DNA from: Vagococcus fluvialis bH819
GTDB lineage: Bacteria > Bacillota > Bacilli > Lactobacillales > Vagococcaceae
Direction of reading: 5' to 3'
Length of the DNA: 64,000 bases
NCBI RefSeq assembly: GCF_900163795.1
Contig: NZ_FWFD01000008.1
Span: 1 to 64,000 of the forward strand
The notes beneath the pieces were generated by a model. The model searched no databases and had not been told where the DNA came from. It worked only from the letters and a program-made list of their open reading frames with translations. The number at the start of each line of letters is the position of its first letter. The stretch's first letter is position 1. Position numbers and translations under genes: made by a program. This document shows positions 8,558 through 17,579 of this stretch, piece after piece.

Positions 8558-9469
8558 CTAAGCTCCTTTCTCAGTAAAGAATTTAGAAATTTTATAGAAA
8601 ATATATCTTTTAGTCACTAATGGAATATTCTTCTCTTTTAAAAAAAAGTTTATACTTTTTTTTTGTGACACTGTATAATTACTACGCTTAGCTAATAGTA
8701 CATAACTCAATCCTGTTATACATAAATTGTTAAACTCTTTTTTACTTAAGTTTTGTTTTAAAAAATCATACTGAGTATTAAATACATCCAACCTGTCCAT
8801 TGTCTTACTAAACGAAGTATCTGCTGTCATAGAACTTTCAATTTCTACACAACAATATATAGTTTCATTTACACATCTTATAGATTTTGCATAAAAAGCT
8901 ATTCTAGTAGCAAACATTACATCATTTGATACTTTTACTTCATCAAATTTGATGTCATTTTCTTTTACAAATTGTCTGCTCACCATCTTTGACCAAGGAA
9001 CTACCATTTTATACTTCAAATCATTTTCAGTATAAACATTATTCTTTTTTAAATTTTTATCTATTAAATAACTATAAAAACTATGTCTATTTTCTATTAC
9101 ACTTTTATTAATTGATTCTTTTTTACTAGTGGGCTTAAAATATACTATATCTGACTTACTTTCTAAGTGTTTTTCTAAAATGCTTCTATAGCCTTCAACA
9201 AAAACATCGTCTGAATCAGCAAATATAAGCCATTTTTTACTTGCATTTCTTATTCCTAGATTTCTAGCTTTACCTGCACCTCCATTTTTTGTATTCCTAA
9301 AAACCCTTATATTCTTAGTTTCAAAATTTTTCAATTCATCATAAATTTTATTTGAGCTACAGTCATCTACTATTAAAACCTCATCATTTTCTGATAACTC
9401 AATACTCTTTAAAAGTTTTTTCAAACTTATCAAACTCTCATAATGTGGAATAACATATGATATCCCCAT
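8558..9469 (-). CDS. Glycosyltransferase family 2
   Basis: This GT-A fold enzyme of about 303 residues has the GT2 pattern: YVIPHYESLISLKKLLKSI at the N-terminus, EVLIVDDCSS, then ARNLGIRNASKKWLIFADSDD with the DSDD metal and nucleotide site near residue 90. It adds a sugar to the repeat unit on the cytoplasmic face; specificity is unknown. ATG at 9469 is used, though a TTG three bases upstream is possible. The stop lies just before the polymerase start, and AAAGGAG for the next gene is in its last codons. Confidence 0.84.
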   Translation of the reverse strand: MGISYVIPHYESLISLKKLLKSIELSENDEVLIVDDCSSNKIYDELKNFETKNIRVFRNTKNGGAGKARNLGIRNASKKWLIFADSDDVFVEGYRSILEKHLESKSDIVYFKPTSKKESINKSVIENRHSFYSYLIDKNLKKNNVYTENDLKYKMVVPWSKMVSRQFVKENDIKFDEVKVSNDVMFATRIAFYAKSIRCVNETIYCCVEIESSMTADTSFSKTMDRLDVFNTQYDFLKQNLSKKEFNNLCITGLSYVLLAKRSNYTVSQKKSINFFLKEKNIPLVTKRYIFYKISKFFTEKGA

Positions 9470-9486
9470 CAACTATCATTTCCTTT

Positions 9487-10515
9487 CTACATACTTCTTG
9501 TTTTTATTTTATTAAATTTCAGATTCCTACCACAAAAAGAAAGTATAGAAATTGAGTAGATCATTACAATGCTAGAGTGACTTATTGGATATGTTAGAAT
9601 TTTTTCTATTTTATTCCCTGTTATTTTTTTCTCATACATTGTCTTTATTTCTTCTTTTATTAATAATTTATTTATCACATTTATATTTTTTTTAAAATTA
9701 AAAACACCAAATTCTTTAAAAGAATTAAATATTTCTGAATAAAAAATTTTTACATACTGAAAAGATAAATCTACCTCTAAATTATGTTTTTTATAGAATT
9801 TATCCAATATTTCAATATTTCCTTTTCTATTATCATAGTCATTTTTTCTTATTTTATTAGTAAGATAGCTACTATTTGTTTCATAAATATACAGTACATC
9901 AGAAATTATATTCATTTTATTTATAATATTGATATATTGAAGATTAAACCTAAAATCTTCTCCCATTGATAAGTTTTCATCAAAGGTAATTTTCATTTCT
10001 CTTACTATGCTTAGTAAATATATTTTATTAGAGACACTATTTAAAATTTCTTTTTTTTGAATATTTTCTAAATTATTTGCTATACTTTTTTGATCAAAAT
10101 ACTTTGTAGACTCCATGTTTAACATGTATTCTTTTCTTTTCATCTTTTTTTTAATACCACAAACAACTAAATCACTTTTTGAATTTTCCATGTTATCTAC
10201 CATAATTTTCGTCATATTGGGAGAATATATATCATCTGAATCTAAAAACATGATATATTTTCCATTAGAATTTTCTATTCCTACATTTCTTGCACTAGAT
10301 GGTCCTCTATTTTCTTGACTAATGACTGTAATAGAAAATTTTTCTACGTCTTTATTTAATTCCCTTATTTTCTCTAATGAACCATCCGTAGAACCATCAT
10401 CCACAATAACAACTTCAAAGTTTTGACAATTTTGATTTTTCAAAGTATTCATTGTACACTCAATTGTTTTAATTGAATTATATACAGGTATTATAATAGT
10501 CAACAATTTTTTCAT
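9487..10515 (-). CDS. Glycosyltransferase family 2
   Basis: A 342-residue GT2 enzyme. It has LTIIIPVYNSIKTIECTMNT at the N-terminus, FEVVIVDDGSTDGS near residues 34-47 and ARNVGIENSNGKYIMFLDSDD with the DSDD site near residue 94. The C-terminal third is lysine- and asparagine-rich with a hydrophobic segment near the end. The TAA stop of the preceding gene is immediately followed by this ATG, and GAGGACG serves as ribosome site inside the upstream gene. It should be a repeat-unit sugar transferase. The DNA is among the most AT-rich of the window, suggesting import. Confidence 0.84.
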   Translation of the reverse strand: MKKLLTIIIPVYNSIKTIECTMNTLKNQNCQNFEVVIVDDGSTDGSLEKIRELNKDVEKFSITVISQENRGPSSARNVGIENSNGKYIMFLDSDDIYSPNMTKIMVDNMENSKSDLVVCGIKKKMKRKEYMLNMESTKYFDQKSIANNLENIQKKEILNSVSNKIYLLSIVREMKITFDENLSMGEDFRFNLQYINIINKMNIISDVLYIYETNSSYLTNKIRKNDYDNRKGNIEILDKFYKKHNLEVDLSFQYVKIFYSEIFNSFKEFGVFNFKKNINVINKLLIKEEIKTMYEKKITGNKIEKILTYPISHSSIVMIYSISILSFCGRNLKFNKIKTRSM

Positions 10516-11664
10516 TTATACGTCCTCACACTTATATATTTCTAACATTTGTTTATGCACATATTTTATATCATATTTCTTTGATATTCCTATACTTTCG
10601 TATGAAAACTCATTTCTTTTTCTGTCCGAATAATATAATTCAAATACTTTGTCAGAAAAATTTTTATCAGAATATTCTCCTATAACAAATCCATTAACAC
10701 CATCTTCAACTAAGTCTCTATTGCCTCTACAATCAGAGACTATCAAAGGTTTACCTTCACATAAACCTTCAATTAAATTAACGGGTAACCCCTCTTGCTT
10801 AGACGCAGAAACAACAACATCAGACATTCCCATTAAATCTGATACATCTGATCTATATCCTAAAAAGGATATATTTTCTTCTAAATTTTTTTCTTTTACT
10901 TTTTGTTTCAAAGTTTCTTCTAATGGTCCTTTTCCGACTAAAAGTAACTTTATTTCTTTTTTCTTAATCTCACTCATTACGTCTATCAAATAATCTTGAT
11001 TTTTTCTTTGAGATAACTCTCCAACATAAATCAATAAAAAATCATCGTTGTTAAAACCATTCTTATTTCTAATTTTCTCTTTTTCTTCTTCACTAAATTG
11101 TTTGAATAATTTAGTATCAACACCTACACCATTTATAAACTCGGTTCTTTTAGCTTTTAATTTTTTTTGACTAAAATTATAATCTTCTGCATTAATTGTT
11201 ATCAAAATATCCGTACATCTTGAAAAATATTTCTCAATAGGATAATAAATAAGCCAATTCTTTAAAGGAGCTCCTTTAAAGAAATGAAAACCATGTGCCG
11301 TATAGATAACTTTTGTTTTGGATTTACCAAAAATTATTCTACCTATTATTCCACCGATTGGGGAATGTAAATGAACAAATTCGTAATCATTAACTCCAGA
11401 AAGTTGTCTTAATTGTCTTTTTGCTTTTTTAAATTCAGTTAAATTCAACGGATTTCTATCAAAATCTACTTGATAATATTTAACTTTTTCTTTTTCTAAA
11501 TATTTTTTTAACTGATTGGATCTTTCCGAAGTAATTGTGCCAGGATTTTCAAAATTTGTTGCTACATGAACTTCATACCCTAGTTCTTGTAGTATTTTTA
11601 TATTATCTTTATTAAACTGATCTATCATTGATGCTACTGATGATACAATTAGAACTTTCTTCAT
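10516..11664 (-). CDS. Glycosyltransferase family 4
   Basis: The 382-residue GT-B enzyme begins KKVLIVSSVASMIDQFN and has HLHSPIGGIIGRI and TAHGFHFFKGAPLKNW in the acceptor domain. In the donor domain, LLIYVGELSQRKNQDYLIDVM is followed by SASKQEGLPVNLIEGLCEG, whose E-x7-E pattern is normal. It resembles EpsD/CapM-type transferases. Its ATG overlaps the stop of the epimerase gene by four bases and it abuts the following GT2 gene, so the genes are tightly coupled. Donor sugar unknown. Confidence 0.86.
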   Translation of the reverse strand: MKKVLIVSSVASMIDQFNKDNIKILQELGYEVHVATNFENPGTITSERSNQLKKYLEKEKVKYYQVDFDRNPLNLTEFKKAKRQLRQLSGVNDYEFVHLHSPIGGIIGRIIFGKSKTKVIYTAHGFHFFKGAPLKNWLIYYPIEKYFSRCTDILITINAEDYNFSQKKLKAKRTEFINGVGVDTKLFKQFSEEEKEKIRNKNGFNNDDFLLIYVGELSQRKNQDYLIDVMSEIKKKEIKLLLVGKGPLEETLKQKVKEKNLEENISFLGYRSDVSDLMGMSDVVVSASKQEGLPVNLIEGLCEGKPLIVSDCRGNRDLVEDGVNGFVIGEYSDKNFSDKVFELYYSDRKRNEFSYESIGISKKYDIKYVHKQMLEIYKCEDV

Positions 11665-12548
11665 CGTTTACATTCCGTTTCTTTCACACTATTTTTAAAA
11701 TCAACTTCACTATTCTTTACTTTTTCCTCATAAACCAAATTACCAAACGCTTTATTCGTTAAATCACCAATTTTACCTGGCACAAAACTAAGCAGATACA
11801 CACTCCAATTCATAAAAGAGAATAGTCTAATGTTCTTTCCATGAGCATTCGCAATTTCTTTTACCATGTGACTTGTTCTCACATATTCTGAATTCTGCGG
11901 CATATAAATCTCAGTTGGTTTATTTTCATCTATCATAGTTTTGATAAAATTCATCAAATTACCCACAAAAAGCATCGATCTTTCATTTGGAATATCAGGA
12001 AAAATAGGTAGTTTCAAAGCAAATTTCCTAAGTTGAGGATAGTTTCCTTTACTGTTAGGACCATAAATCATTGGTGGACGAACGATGCAGACCTGAAAAG
12101 TCTCAGTTCCTAAGGGTATGATTTTTTGTTCTGCTTGTAATTTACTATCACCATAAAAATTAGAAGGATTGGGGGCAGTATCTTTAGTAATCACACGTTT
12201 TTTTCTGAAACTTACATTGTCTCCATACACAATAATAGAACTCATATAAATAAATTGAGATGTTTTTTCAGCTCGATCTCGTTTATACTTATTTGCTACA
12301 TCATAAGTTAAATCACGGTTCACTTGATAATATATTTCTTGTTGCTCTTTAGATACACTACCTACATCAGCATGAGCTATCCCCGCCACATGATAGATCA
12401 CATCATAGTTAGAGAAGTCTTTCTCTTTCCACTCATCTCCACGGACAGATATCGTCTCTACTGTATACTCATCTTTATAGTCATTCATAAACTCGACAAA
12501 AGAAGTGCCAATATAACTATTTTCACCTGTCACTAATATTCTTTTCAT
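11661..12548 (-). CDS. NAD-dependent epimerase/dehydratase (SDR)
   Basis: An extended short-chain dehydrogenase of 295 residues. The N-terminal ILVTGENSYIGTSFVEFM is the Rossmann loop, with asparagine and serine where many members have glycines. FIYMSSIIVYGD and FYGDSKLQAEQ carry the Ser and Tyr-x3-Lys catalytic residues. In similar loci such proteins sit beside the initiating sugar transferase and modify the UDP-sugar it uses, often at C4. That substrate is an inference here. AAGGAG lies twelve bases before the ATG, a little far. Confidence 0.8.
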   Translation of the reverse strand: MKRILVTGENSYIGTSFVEFMNDYKDEYTVETISVRGDEWKEKDFSNYDVIYHVAGIAHADVGSVSKEQQEIYYQVNRDLTYDVANKYKRDRAEKTSQFIYMSSIIVYGDNVSFRKKRVITKDTAPNPSNFYGDSKLQAEQKIIPLGTETFQVCIVRPPMIYGPNSKGNYPQLRKFALKLPIFPDIPNERSMLFVGNLMNFIKTMIDENKPTEIYMPQNSEYVRTSHMVKEIANAHGKNIRLFSFMNWSVYLLSFVPGKIGDLTNKAFGNLVYEEKVKNSEVDFKNSVKETECKR

Positions 12549-12555
12549 GTGCTAG

Positions 12556-13170
12556 TTATTCTCCTTCTGTATCGATTTGACTTCCTGTGCCACCTTCTAC
12601 CACACCATCTGATTTAAAAACAGAGACTATGGTTCCAAAGAAGCACTTCACATCCATTACAAAACCTTCTCTTTCAGTATAGTAACCATCTAATTTAGCT
12701 TTGTACTCAATTTCTAGTTCATCTCGACCATTGATTTGTGCCCAACCTGTTAATCCTGGACGGATGTCATTTGATTTATATTTATCTCTTTCCTCAATCA
12801 AGTCATCTTGATTCCAAAGTGCTGGTCTTGGTCCTATGACTGCCATGTCACCTTTTAGGATATTAAATAATTGAGGTAATTCATCCAAGCTTGTCTTTCT
12901 CAAAAATTTCCCAACTTTAGTAATAAAAAAATCTGGATTTTCAAGTAAATGGGTTGGCATTTCTTTTGGTGTATCAATCTTCATCGTTCTAAACTTATAG
13001 ATATTAAATAATTTTTTGTTTTTTCCGACACGTCTTTGCGTAAATATCACTGGTCCTTTAGAATCTAACTTAATTGCAACGACTAAAATAATCAGTAAAG
13101 GAGATAATACAATAATACCCATTAACGACAACAAAAAATCCAAACATCTTTTCAATCCTTTTTTATACAT
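12556..13170 (-). CDS. Initiating sugar-phosphate transferase
   Basis: This 204-residue bacterial sugar transferase links the first sugar-1-phosphate to undecaprenyl phosphate at the membrane. One hydrophobic anchor lies at about residues 12-34, followed by the conserved catalytic domain: GPVIFTQRRVGKNKKLFNIYKFRTM, RKTSLDELPQL with its active-site DE pair, GPRPAL and RPGLTGWAQINGR. The length matches short EpsL/WcaJ-C-type enzymes that lack the extra membrane domain. It follows the dehydratase gene by two bases and GAGGAA precedes the ATG. Confidence 0.92.
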   Translation of the reverse strand: MYKKGLKRCLDFLLSLMGIIVLSPLLIILVVAIKLDSKGPVIFTQRRVGKNKKLFNIYKFRTMKIDTPKEMPTHLLENPDFFITKVGKFLRKTSLDELPQLFNILKGDMAVIGPRPALWNQDDLIEERDKYKSNDIRPGLTGWAQINGRDELEIEYKAKLDGYYTEREGFVMDVKCFFGTIVSVFKSDGVVEGGTGSQIDTEGE

Positions 13171-13172
13171 AC

Positions 13173-14989
13173 TTATTCCTCACTTGATTTATTCGCAAAA
13201 TAAATTAACTCTTTAGCCAAAGCTTCATGATTCTTAGGTAATTTCTCGACAAAGTCTAGTACTTGATCATACGTGAAGCCTTTGACATTACCCACAAATA
13301 TTTTTTCATGAACTTGTTCTTTCGAGCGCTCTTTATCTACCAACAATTCTTCGTATAATTTCTCACCAGGGCGAATGCCTGCTTCGACAATATTAATCTC
13401 AGCTTCGGTATAGCCACTTAACTTCACAATTTTCTTCGCTAAGTCGTAGATTTTTACTGGTTCTCCCATATCTAAGATGAAGATTTCCCCACCTTTTGCT
13501 AGAGAACCTGATTGGATGACTAATCGACTTGCCTCTGGGATAGTCATAAAGTAACGAGTCATTCTAAAATCAGTGACTGTTAACGGACCACCTTTTGCTA
13601 CTTGTTCTTTAAATAATGGAACCACACTACCACGGCTACCTAGTACATTACCAAAGCGAACAGCAGAGAACTTAGTTGTTCCTTTACCATTAAGTCCAGT
13701 GACGATCATCTCGGCAATTCTTTTCGTTGCTCCCATGACATTTGGTGGTTTCACCGCTTTATCTGTGAAATCATAACAAATGAACCTACATTACTTGCTA
13801 GTGCTGCTTCTGCAACGTTTTTTGTTCCATAGATATTATTTTTCAACGCTTCTGCTGGATTATATTCCATTAAAGGAACATGCTTGTGGGCTGCCGCATG
13901 ATAGACGATATTTGGCTGATATTTTTCCATCACTTCAAACATTCGTTTTGCATCTCGTACGTCACCAATCACAGGGATAATTTCAGTGTTTTTCTCATTA
14001 AAAGTTTGATTTAATTCTTTTTCGATTAAATAGATTGAATTTTCACCATGTCCTAAAAGTAGAAGCATTTTTGGTGAAAAAGTCATTATTTGACGACAAA
14101 TTTCCGAACCGATTGAACCACCCGCACCAGTTACCATAATGACTTGGTTAGTAATCTGGCTTTTTATGGTTTCCATCTCGAGCTTCACTTCGTCTCGGCC
14201 TAATAAGTCGACAACATCAATTTCACGGAACTTAGTCACAGCCACTTTTCCTGTTGCTAACTCCTCAATAGAAGGGATTGTATATAGTTCAACATCTAAT
14301 GGGTTAACAATATCCAGTAATCTCTCGTATTCAGCAGCCGTCATTGACGGTATCGCAACTGTTAAAACTTGAACATCGTATTTGTCTATCAGTTTTGGTA
14401 AGTCTTCCATTCCACCCAAGACTTTTAAACCACAAAGAATAGTTTTATATTTATTTACATCATCGTCAATAAAACCTCTAATTGCTAAATGTGTTCGGTC
14501 TGTGTTATTCCTTAGTGTGTTGTAAAGAAACTCACCTGCGTCCCCCGCACCAATGATAAAGGCGTTTTGCACTTCTTCTTCATCTAAAAATTTGTTTTTA
14601 AACTTATGTTCTACTATGACCCGCCACACAATCCGACTACTAATAATTAATAGTAAGGCAATAAAATAAGCTGAGATACTTTGAAATAAATCTTCTTTTC
14701 TTGATTTTATGGCATAAAAAAATATTAACTCCAAAGTACTTGCTGCGGTTATTGCAGAAAAGATTGATACTAAAGAATTAATACTCGTGTAACGGGTAAT
14801 TCTATTAAATACTCCAAATAAAAAACCAAACAAGATATACAGTGTACCCTGAGCAATCAGTGTAAAGACCATATATCTTCTTGATACTGTCATCATTGAA
14901 GCCAACAAAATATTACTTACTAAATTTGCAAAGACAATTATTGCTAAATCAACTAGTAAAATAACTGCCATTTTGGTTTTTCTACCCAT
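13173..14989 (-). pseudogene. EpsC/CapD-type UDP-sugar 4,6-dehydratase, frameshifted
   Basis: Two adjoining reading frames together give one protein of about 605 residues. The upstream part (to about residue 410) has four N-terminal membrane helices, a CoA-binding-like domain and VTGAGGSIGSEICRQI for NAD binding, ending SNVGSFVMIS then out of frame. The downstream frame continues with KPPNVMGATKRIAEM. Intact family members read STDKAVKPPNVMGATKR here. The DNA lacks one A after TTTCA on the minus strand, at about 13766/13767. The family forms UDP-4-keto-6-deoxy-GlcNAc for aminosugars such as QuiNAc or FucNAc. The start ATG at 14989 has GGAGG eleven bases upstream. A sequencing error, slippage-based variation or real loss are all possible. 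Confidence 0.9.
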
Positions 14990-15009
14990 TTTTTTAATAT
15001 CCTCCAAAA

Positions 15010-15777
15010 TTATCCAAATAATTTAAACTTCTTTTTATACTCCGTATACTCCAACGTCTTCACTCGATCGCCATTAACAACATCTTTTAGCGTTTGAATG
15101 AAAAGCTCCTTTTTCTCTACACCAAATTCTTTTAATAATAAGTCATAAGCCGCTTTCGTGTAAAAGCCACGATGTCCAGTATTATGCGCATCTGAACTCA
15201 GCATATGAGCTAGGTTATTTTCTATCATAATCTTAGCTACTTTTTGAATCTCACTTCCAAACTGACCGACATAGCTAGCACACGTTACTTGAGCTAAACA
15301 CCCCATCTCGATGAATGGGATAAGTAAATTGGGATTCTTCATGAGTTGCTGGTTACGCTCTGGATGAACAATAATCGGGCGATAACCACTCGTACATAGA
15401 TCAAACAACGTATGACGGGCATATAAAGGCACTTCTGCCGATGGAAATTCAATCAAAATATACGTATCATCCAAATCAGTGAACAATATTTCATTTTGAG
15501 AGATGCGACGTAGCACGTCATGAGAAAGTCGGATTTCTTGACCTTCGAATAACGTAATAGGAATATCCTGTTCGTCTAAAACAGCCTGTAGCGCTTCAAC
15601 TTTTTTGATGACATCGTGCTTTGGATTTAAGTAAACCCCATTATTATGATGAGGCGTACAAAGAATATGAGTGATTCCCTCTGAGGCAGCCACACGGGCC
15701 ATCTCAAGAGAATCCTCTATTGTCTGCGCTCCATCATCGATTCCTGGTAATATATGACAATGAATGTCGACAAGCAT
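15010..15777 (-). CDS. cpsB: CpsB/Wzh-type tyrosine phosphatase (PHP family)
   Basis: The 255-residue metal-dependent phosphatase removes phosphate from the C-terminal tyrosines of the CpsD kinase and so controls polymer export. HCH at residues 6-8, CTPHHNNGVY, HPERNQQ and SDAHNTGHR supply the usual metal ligands of the PHP fold. The length fits the family (about 245-255). It lies between cpsD and the dehydratase in the order C-D-B; many streptococcal loci have B-C-D. GGGGAA precedes the ATG. Confidence 0.94.
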   Translation of the reverse strand: MLVDIHCHILPGIDDGAQTIEDSLEMARVAASEGITHILCTPHHNNGVYLNPKHDVIKKVEALQAVLDEQDIPITLFEGQEIRLSHDVLRRISQNEILFTDLDDTYILIEFPSAEVPLYARHTLFDLCTSGYRPIIVHPERNQQLMKNPNLLIPFIEMGCLAQVTCASYVGQFGSEIQKVAKIMIENNLAHMLSSDAHNTGHRGFYTKAAYDLLLKEFGVEKKELFIQTLKDVVNGDRVKTLEYTEYKKKFKLFG

Positions 15778-15797
15778 ATCTTTTTTCCCCTTTATTT

Positions 15798-16499
15798 TTA
15801 GCTATAGTAATAACTGTAATCTTGATGTCCTGTGTCACCTGTGTAAACAGCACCTAATATTTTAGAATCTACACGTTCTAATAACTTAACGGCACGATCC
15901 AAGCCTGCTTTATCAGTTAGCCCTTCACGAACCACTAATAATGATCCATCTACTTGTGACGCGATTAATTGGCCATCTGTTACGGTACTAATAGGTGGTA
16001 CATCAAAAATAATGAAATCATATTGGCTTTTTAAGATATGAACCACTTTTCTCATACGAGCAGATGATAATAACTCAGATGGATTAGGCGAAACTGGTCC
16101 GCATGGTAGTAAATCAAGATTGCGAATATCACTATTTTGAATCACTTCACCTAAAGACATACGTCTCACACTTAATAAACTAGCCAAACCTTTTGTATTA
16201 TCAATATCAAAGGTTCTATGGACAGTCGGTTTTCTTAAATCAGCATCCACTAACAATGTTTTGATACCTGATTGAGCGAAGATAACTGCTAGATTAGCAG
16301 CTGTAGTTGATTTACCTTCTGATGGTCCAGAAGAGGTTACAATAATGCTTTGGGTTCTTGACTCTGCATTTGAGTATAATAAATTGGTTCTGATAGTACG
16401 ATACTGCTCTGCCACAGTTGATAATGGATCAACCACCGTAAATAATGTTACTGCCTCTGGATTTATTAATGTTTTTCTTTTATCATTTGTTTTTGCCAT
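15798..16499 (-). CDS. cpsD: CpsD/Wze-type tyrosine autokinase
   Basis: This 233-residue BY-kinase works with the membrane protein CpsC to control chain length and export. Walker A is GPSEGKST at 58-65, Walker A' is LLVDADLRKP near 82-91 and Walker B is FIIFDVPP. The C-terminus ends in a tyrosine cluster (Tyr228 and Tyr230-232), the autophosphorylation site reversed by CpsB. GAGGAG precedes the ATG. It lies directly downstream of cpsC, as expected for a two-gene kinase/adaptor pair. Confidence 0.95.
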   Translation of the reverse strand: MAKTNDKRKTLINPEAVTLFTVVDPLSTVAEQYRTIRTNLLYSNAESRTQSIIVTSSGPSEGKSTTAANLAVIFAQSGIKTLLVDADLRKPTVHRTFDIDNTKGLASLLSVRRMSLGEVIQNSDIRNLDLLPCGPVSPNPSELLSSARMRKVVHILKSQYDFIIFDVPPISTVTDGQLIASQVDGSLLVVREGLTDKAGLDRAVKLLERVDSKILGAVYTGDTGHQDYSYYYS

Positions 16500-16529
16500 T
16501 AGTATGCTCCTCTAACATTCAAATATCTT

Positions 16530-17498
16530 TTATCTCACAAATCTACGTGTCGCTCTTGATGCCGTTGGTTTAGGTGTATTGTCCTCATCGTCATCTGATA
16601 AATCAAAATCTAATGATTCTAAGTCAACAGTCGTAATATCAAGATTACTTAAGTCGATGGTTTCTTCTAAGTTCACATTTTTGTTTAGCTTTGATAAATC
16701 ATCATCTAATCCATCCACTTCTGATTGGAAGTCAAAGACTTCATCATTTGCGTTATCTGACATAGAGCCAGTTTCTTCTAATGCCGCCCATTGTTGCGTG
16801 CGGAATTCTTTAACGGTCTTATCATCCACTAATGGTAAAATACCCACAATCGGAATTTGTAGTGTTTCTGTTAGATATTCTGGATTTTTCACTGTTCGAT
16901 TAAATAACTGACTCAATAAAGCTAGACCGATACCTAAGATAATCCCTAGCAATCCACCAATGGCCAAATTAATTTTTTTGTTAGGTGAGACAGGAGACGT
17001 TGGAACCTCTGCTTCTGAAATAATCGATACTTTATCAGCTTCTGTGTATTCTTTTGCTTCTTCTCTAAAGATATTAGCAATAACGTTAGCTGTCGTTGCA
17101 GCTTCTTTTGGACTTTCTGACGTCACAACAATAGAGAACATTTGTGAATTTTGTGTTTGTGTCACATTCACCATGTTTTCAATATCTGTGGCAGTTCCTT
17201 TAAAGCCGATTTCTTTTTCAAGTTGTTTTCTTGTTTCTTCTGTTACAACTCTGCCTTTAATAAAATCTTTGTATGTATTGATCATCATCAAGTTACTGTT
17301 GATGTTATCTGTACTCACATTTTTATCTTTATTTTGTGATGTTGCGATCAACTGTGATGTTGCGCTATATTTAGGTGTGATCAACATAAATGTTACTAAC
17401 GCAGCAATCCCAATCCCAACAAAAAACATCGATAGTATTAATACTATGTTCTTTTTAAGTAATGTAAAAATCTCTTGTAAACTAATCGTCTCTTCCAT
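16530..17498 (-). CDS. cpsC: CpsC/Wzd-type chain-length regulator with an acidic C-terminal tail
   Basis: The membrane adaptor that activates CpsD. Membrane helices lie at about residues 17-40 and 181-203 (counted from an in-frame TTG four codons upstream), with an extracytoplasmic Wzz domain between them and the usual NRTVKNPEYLTETLQIPIVGILP after the second helix. Typical family members end near residue 230-250. This one continues for about 90 more residues, rich in Asp, Glu, Leu and Ser (for example DLSNLDITTVDLESLDFDL), finishing with a basic RATRRFVR. I recognise no domain in this tail. The start is put at ATG 17498, as the upstream TTG overlaps the GGAGG site. The gene opens the polysaccharide operon. 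Confidence 0.9.
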   Translation of the reverse strand: MEETISLQEIFTLLKKNIVLILSMFFVGIGIAALVTFMLITPKYSATSQLIATSQNKDKNVSTDNINSNLMMINTYKDFIKGRVVTEETRKQLEKEIGFKGTATDIENMVNVTQTQNSQMFSIVVTSESPKEAATTANVIANIFREEAKEYTEADKVSIISEAEVPTSPVSPNKKINLAIGGLLGIILGIGLALLSQLFNRTVKNPEYLTETLQIPIVGILPLVDDKTVKEFRTQQWAALEETGSMSDNANDEVFDFQSEVDGLDDDLSKLNKNVNLEETIDLSNLDITTVDLESLDFDLSDDDEDNTPKPTASRATRRFVR

Positions 17499-17535
17499 CT
17501 GTTCCTCCAAGTAACTTGCCTATTATTTTTCTACT

Positions 17536-17541
17536 ATCATA
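17536..17541 (-). promoter_or_regulatory. Possible promoter of the capsule operon (extended -10)
   Basis: On the minus strand, TATGAT preceded by TG plus one base makes an extended -10 about 38 bases before cpsC. No good -35 hexamer is found at 17 bp. It lies in the 81-base gap between mnaA and cpsC and is the best candidate there. Confidence 0.4.
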
Positions 17542-17579
17542 ACACATTTTCTAGCTTCTATAACACAAAAAATGACATT

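Noticed and set aside
13173-13754. A separate 193-residue dehydratase
   Set aside because: It starts in the middle of a conserved motif and lacks the NAD-binding part; the upstream frame supplies it, so this is one frameshifted gene.
13780-13980. Short plus-strand frame at the dehydratase frameshift
   Set aside because: It is antisense to conserved dehydratase sequence and has no ribosome site.
16960-17514. A 184-codon plus-strand frame opposite cpsC
   Set aside because: It is antisense to a well-conserved gene, and its residues mirror the cpsC codons.
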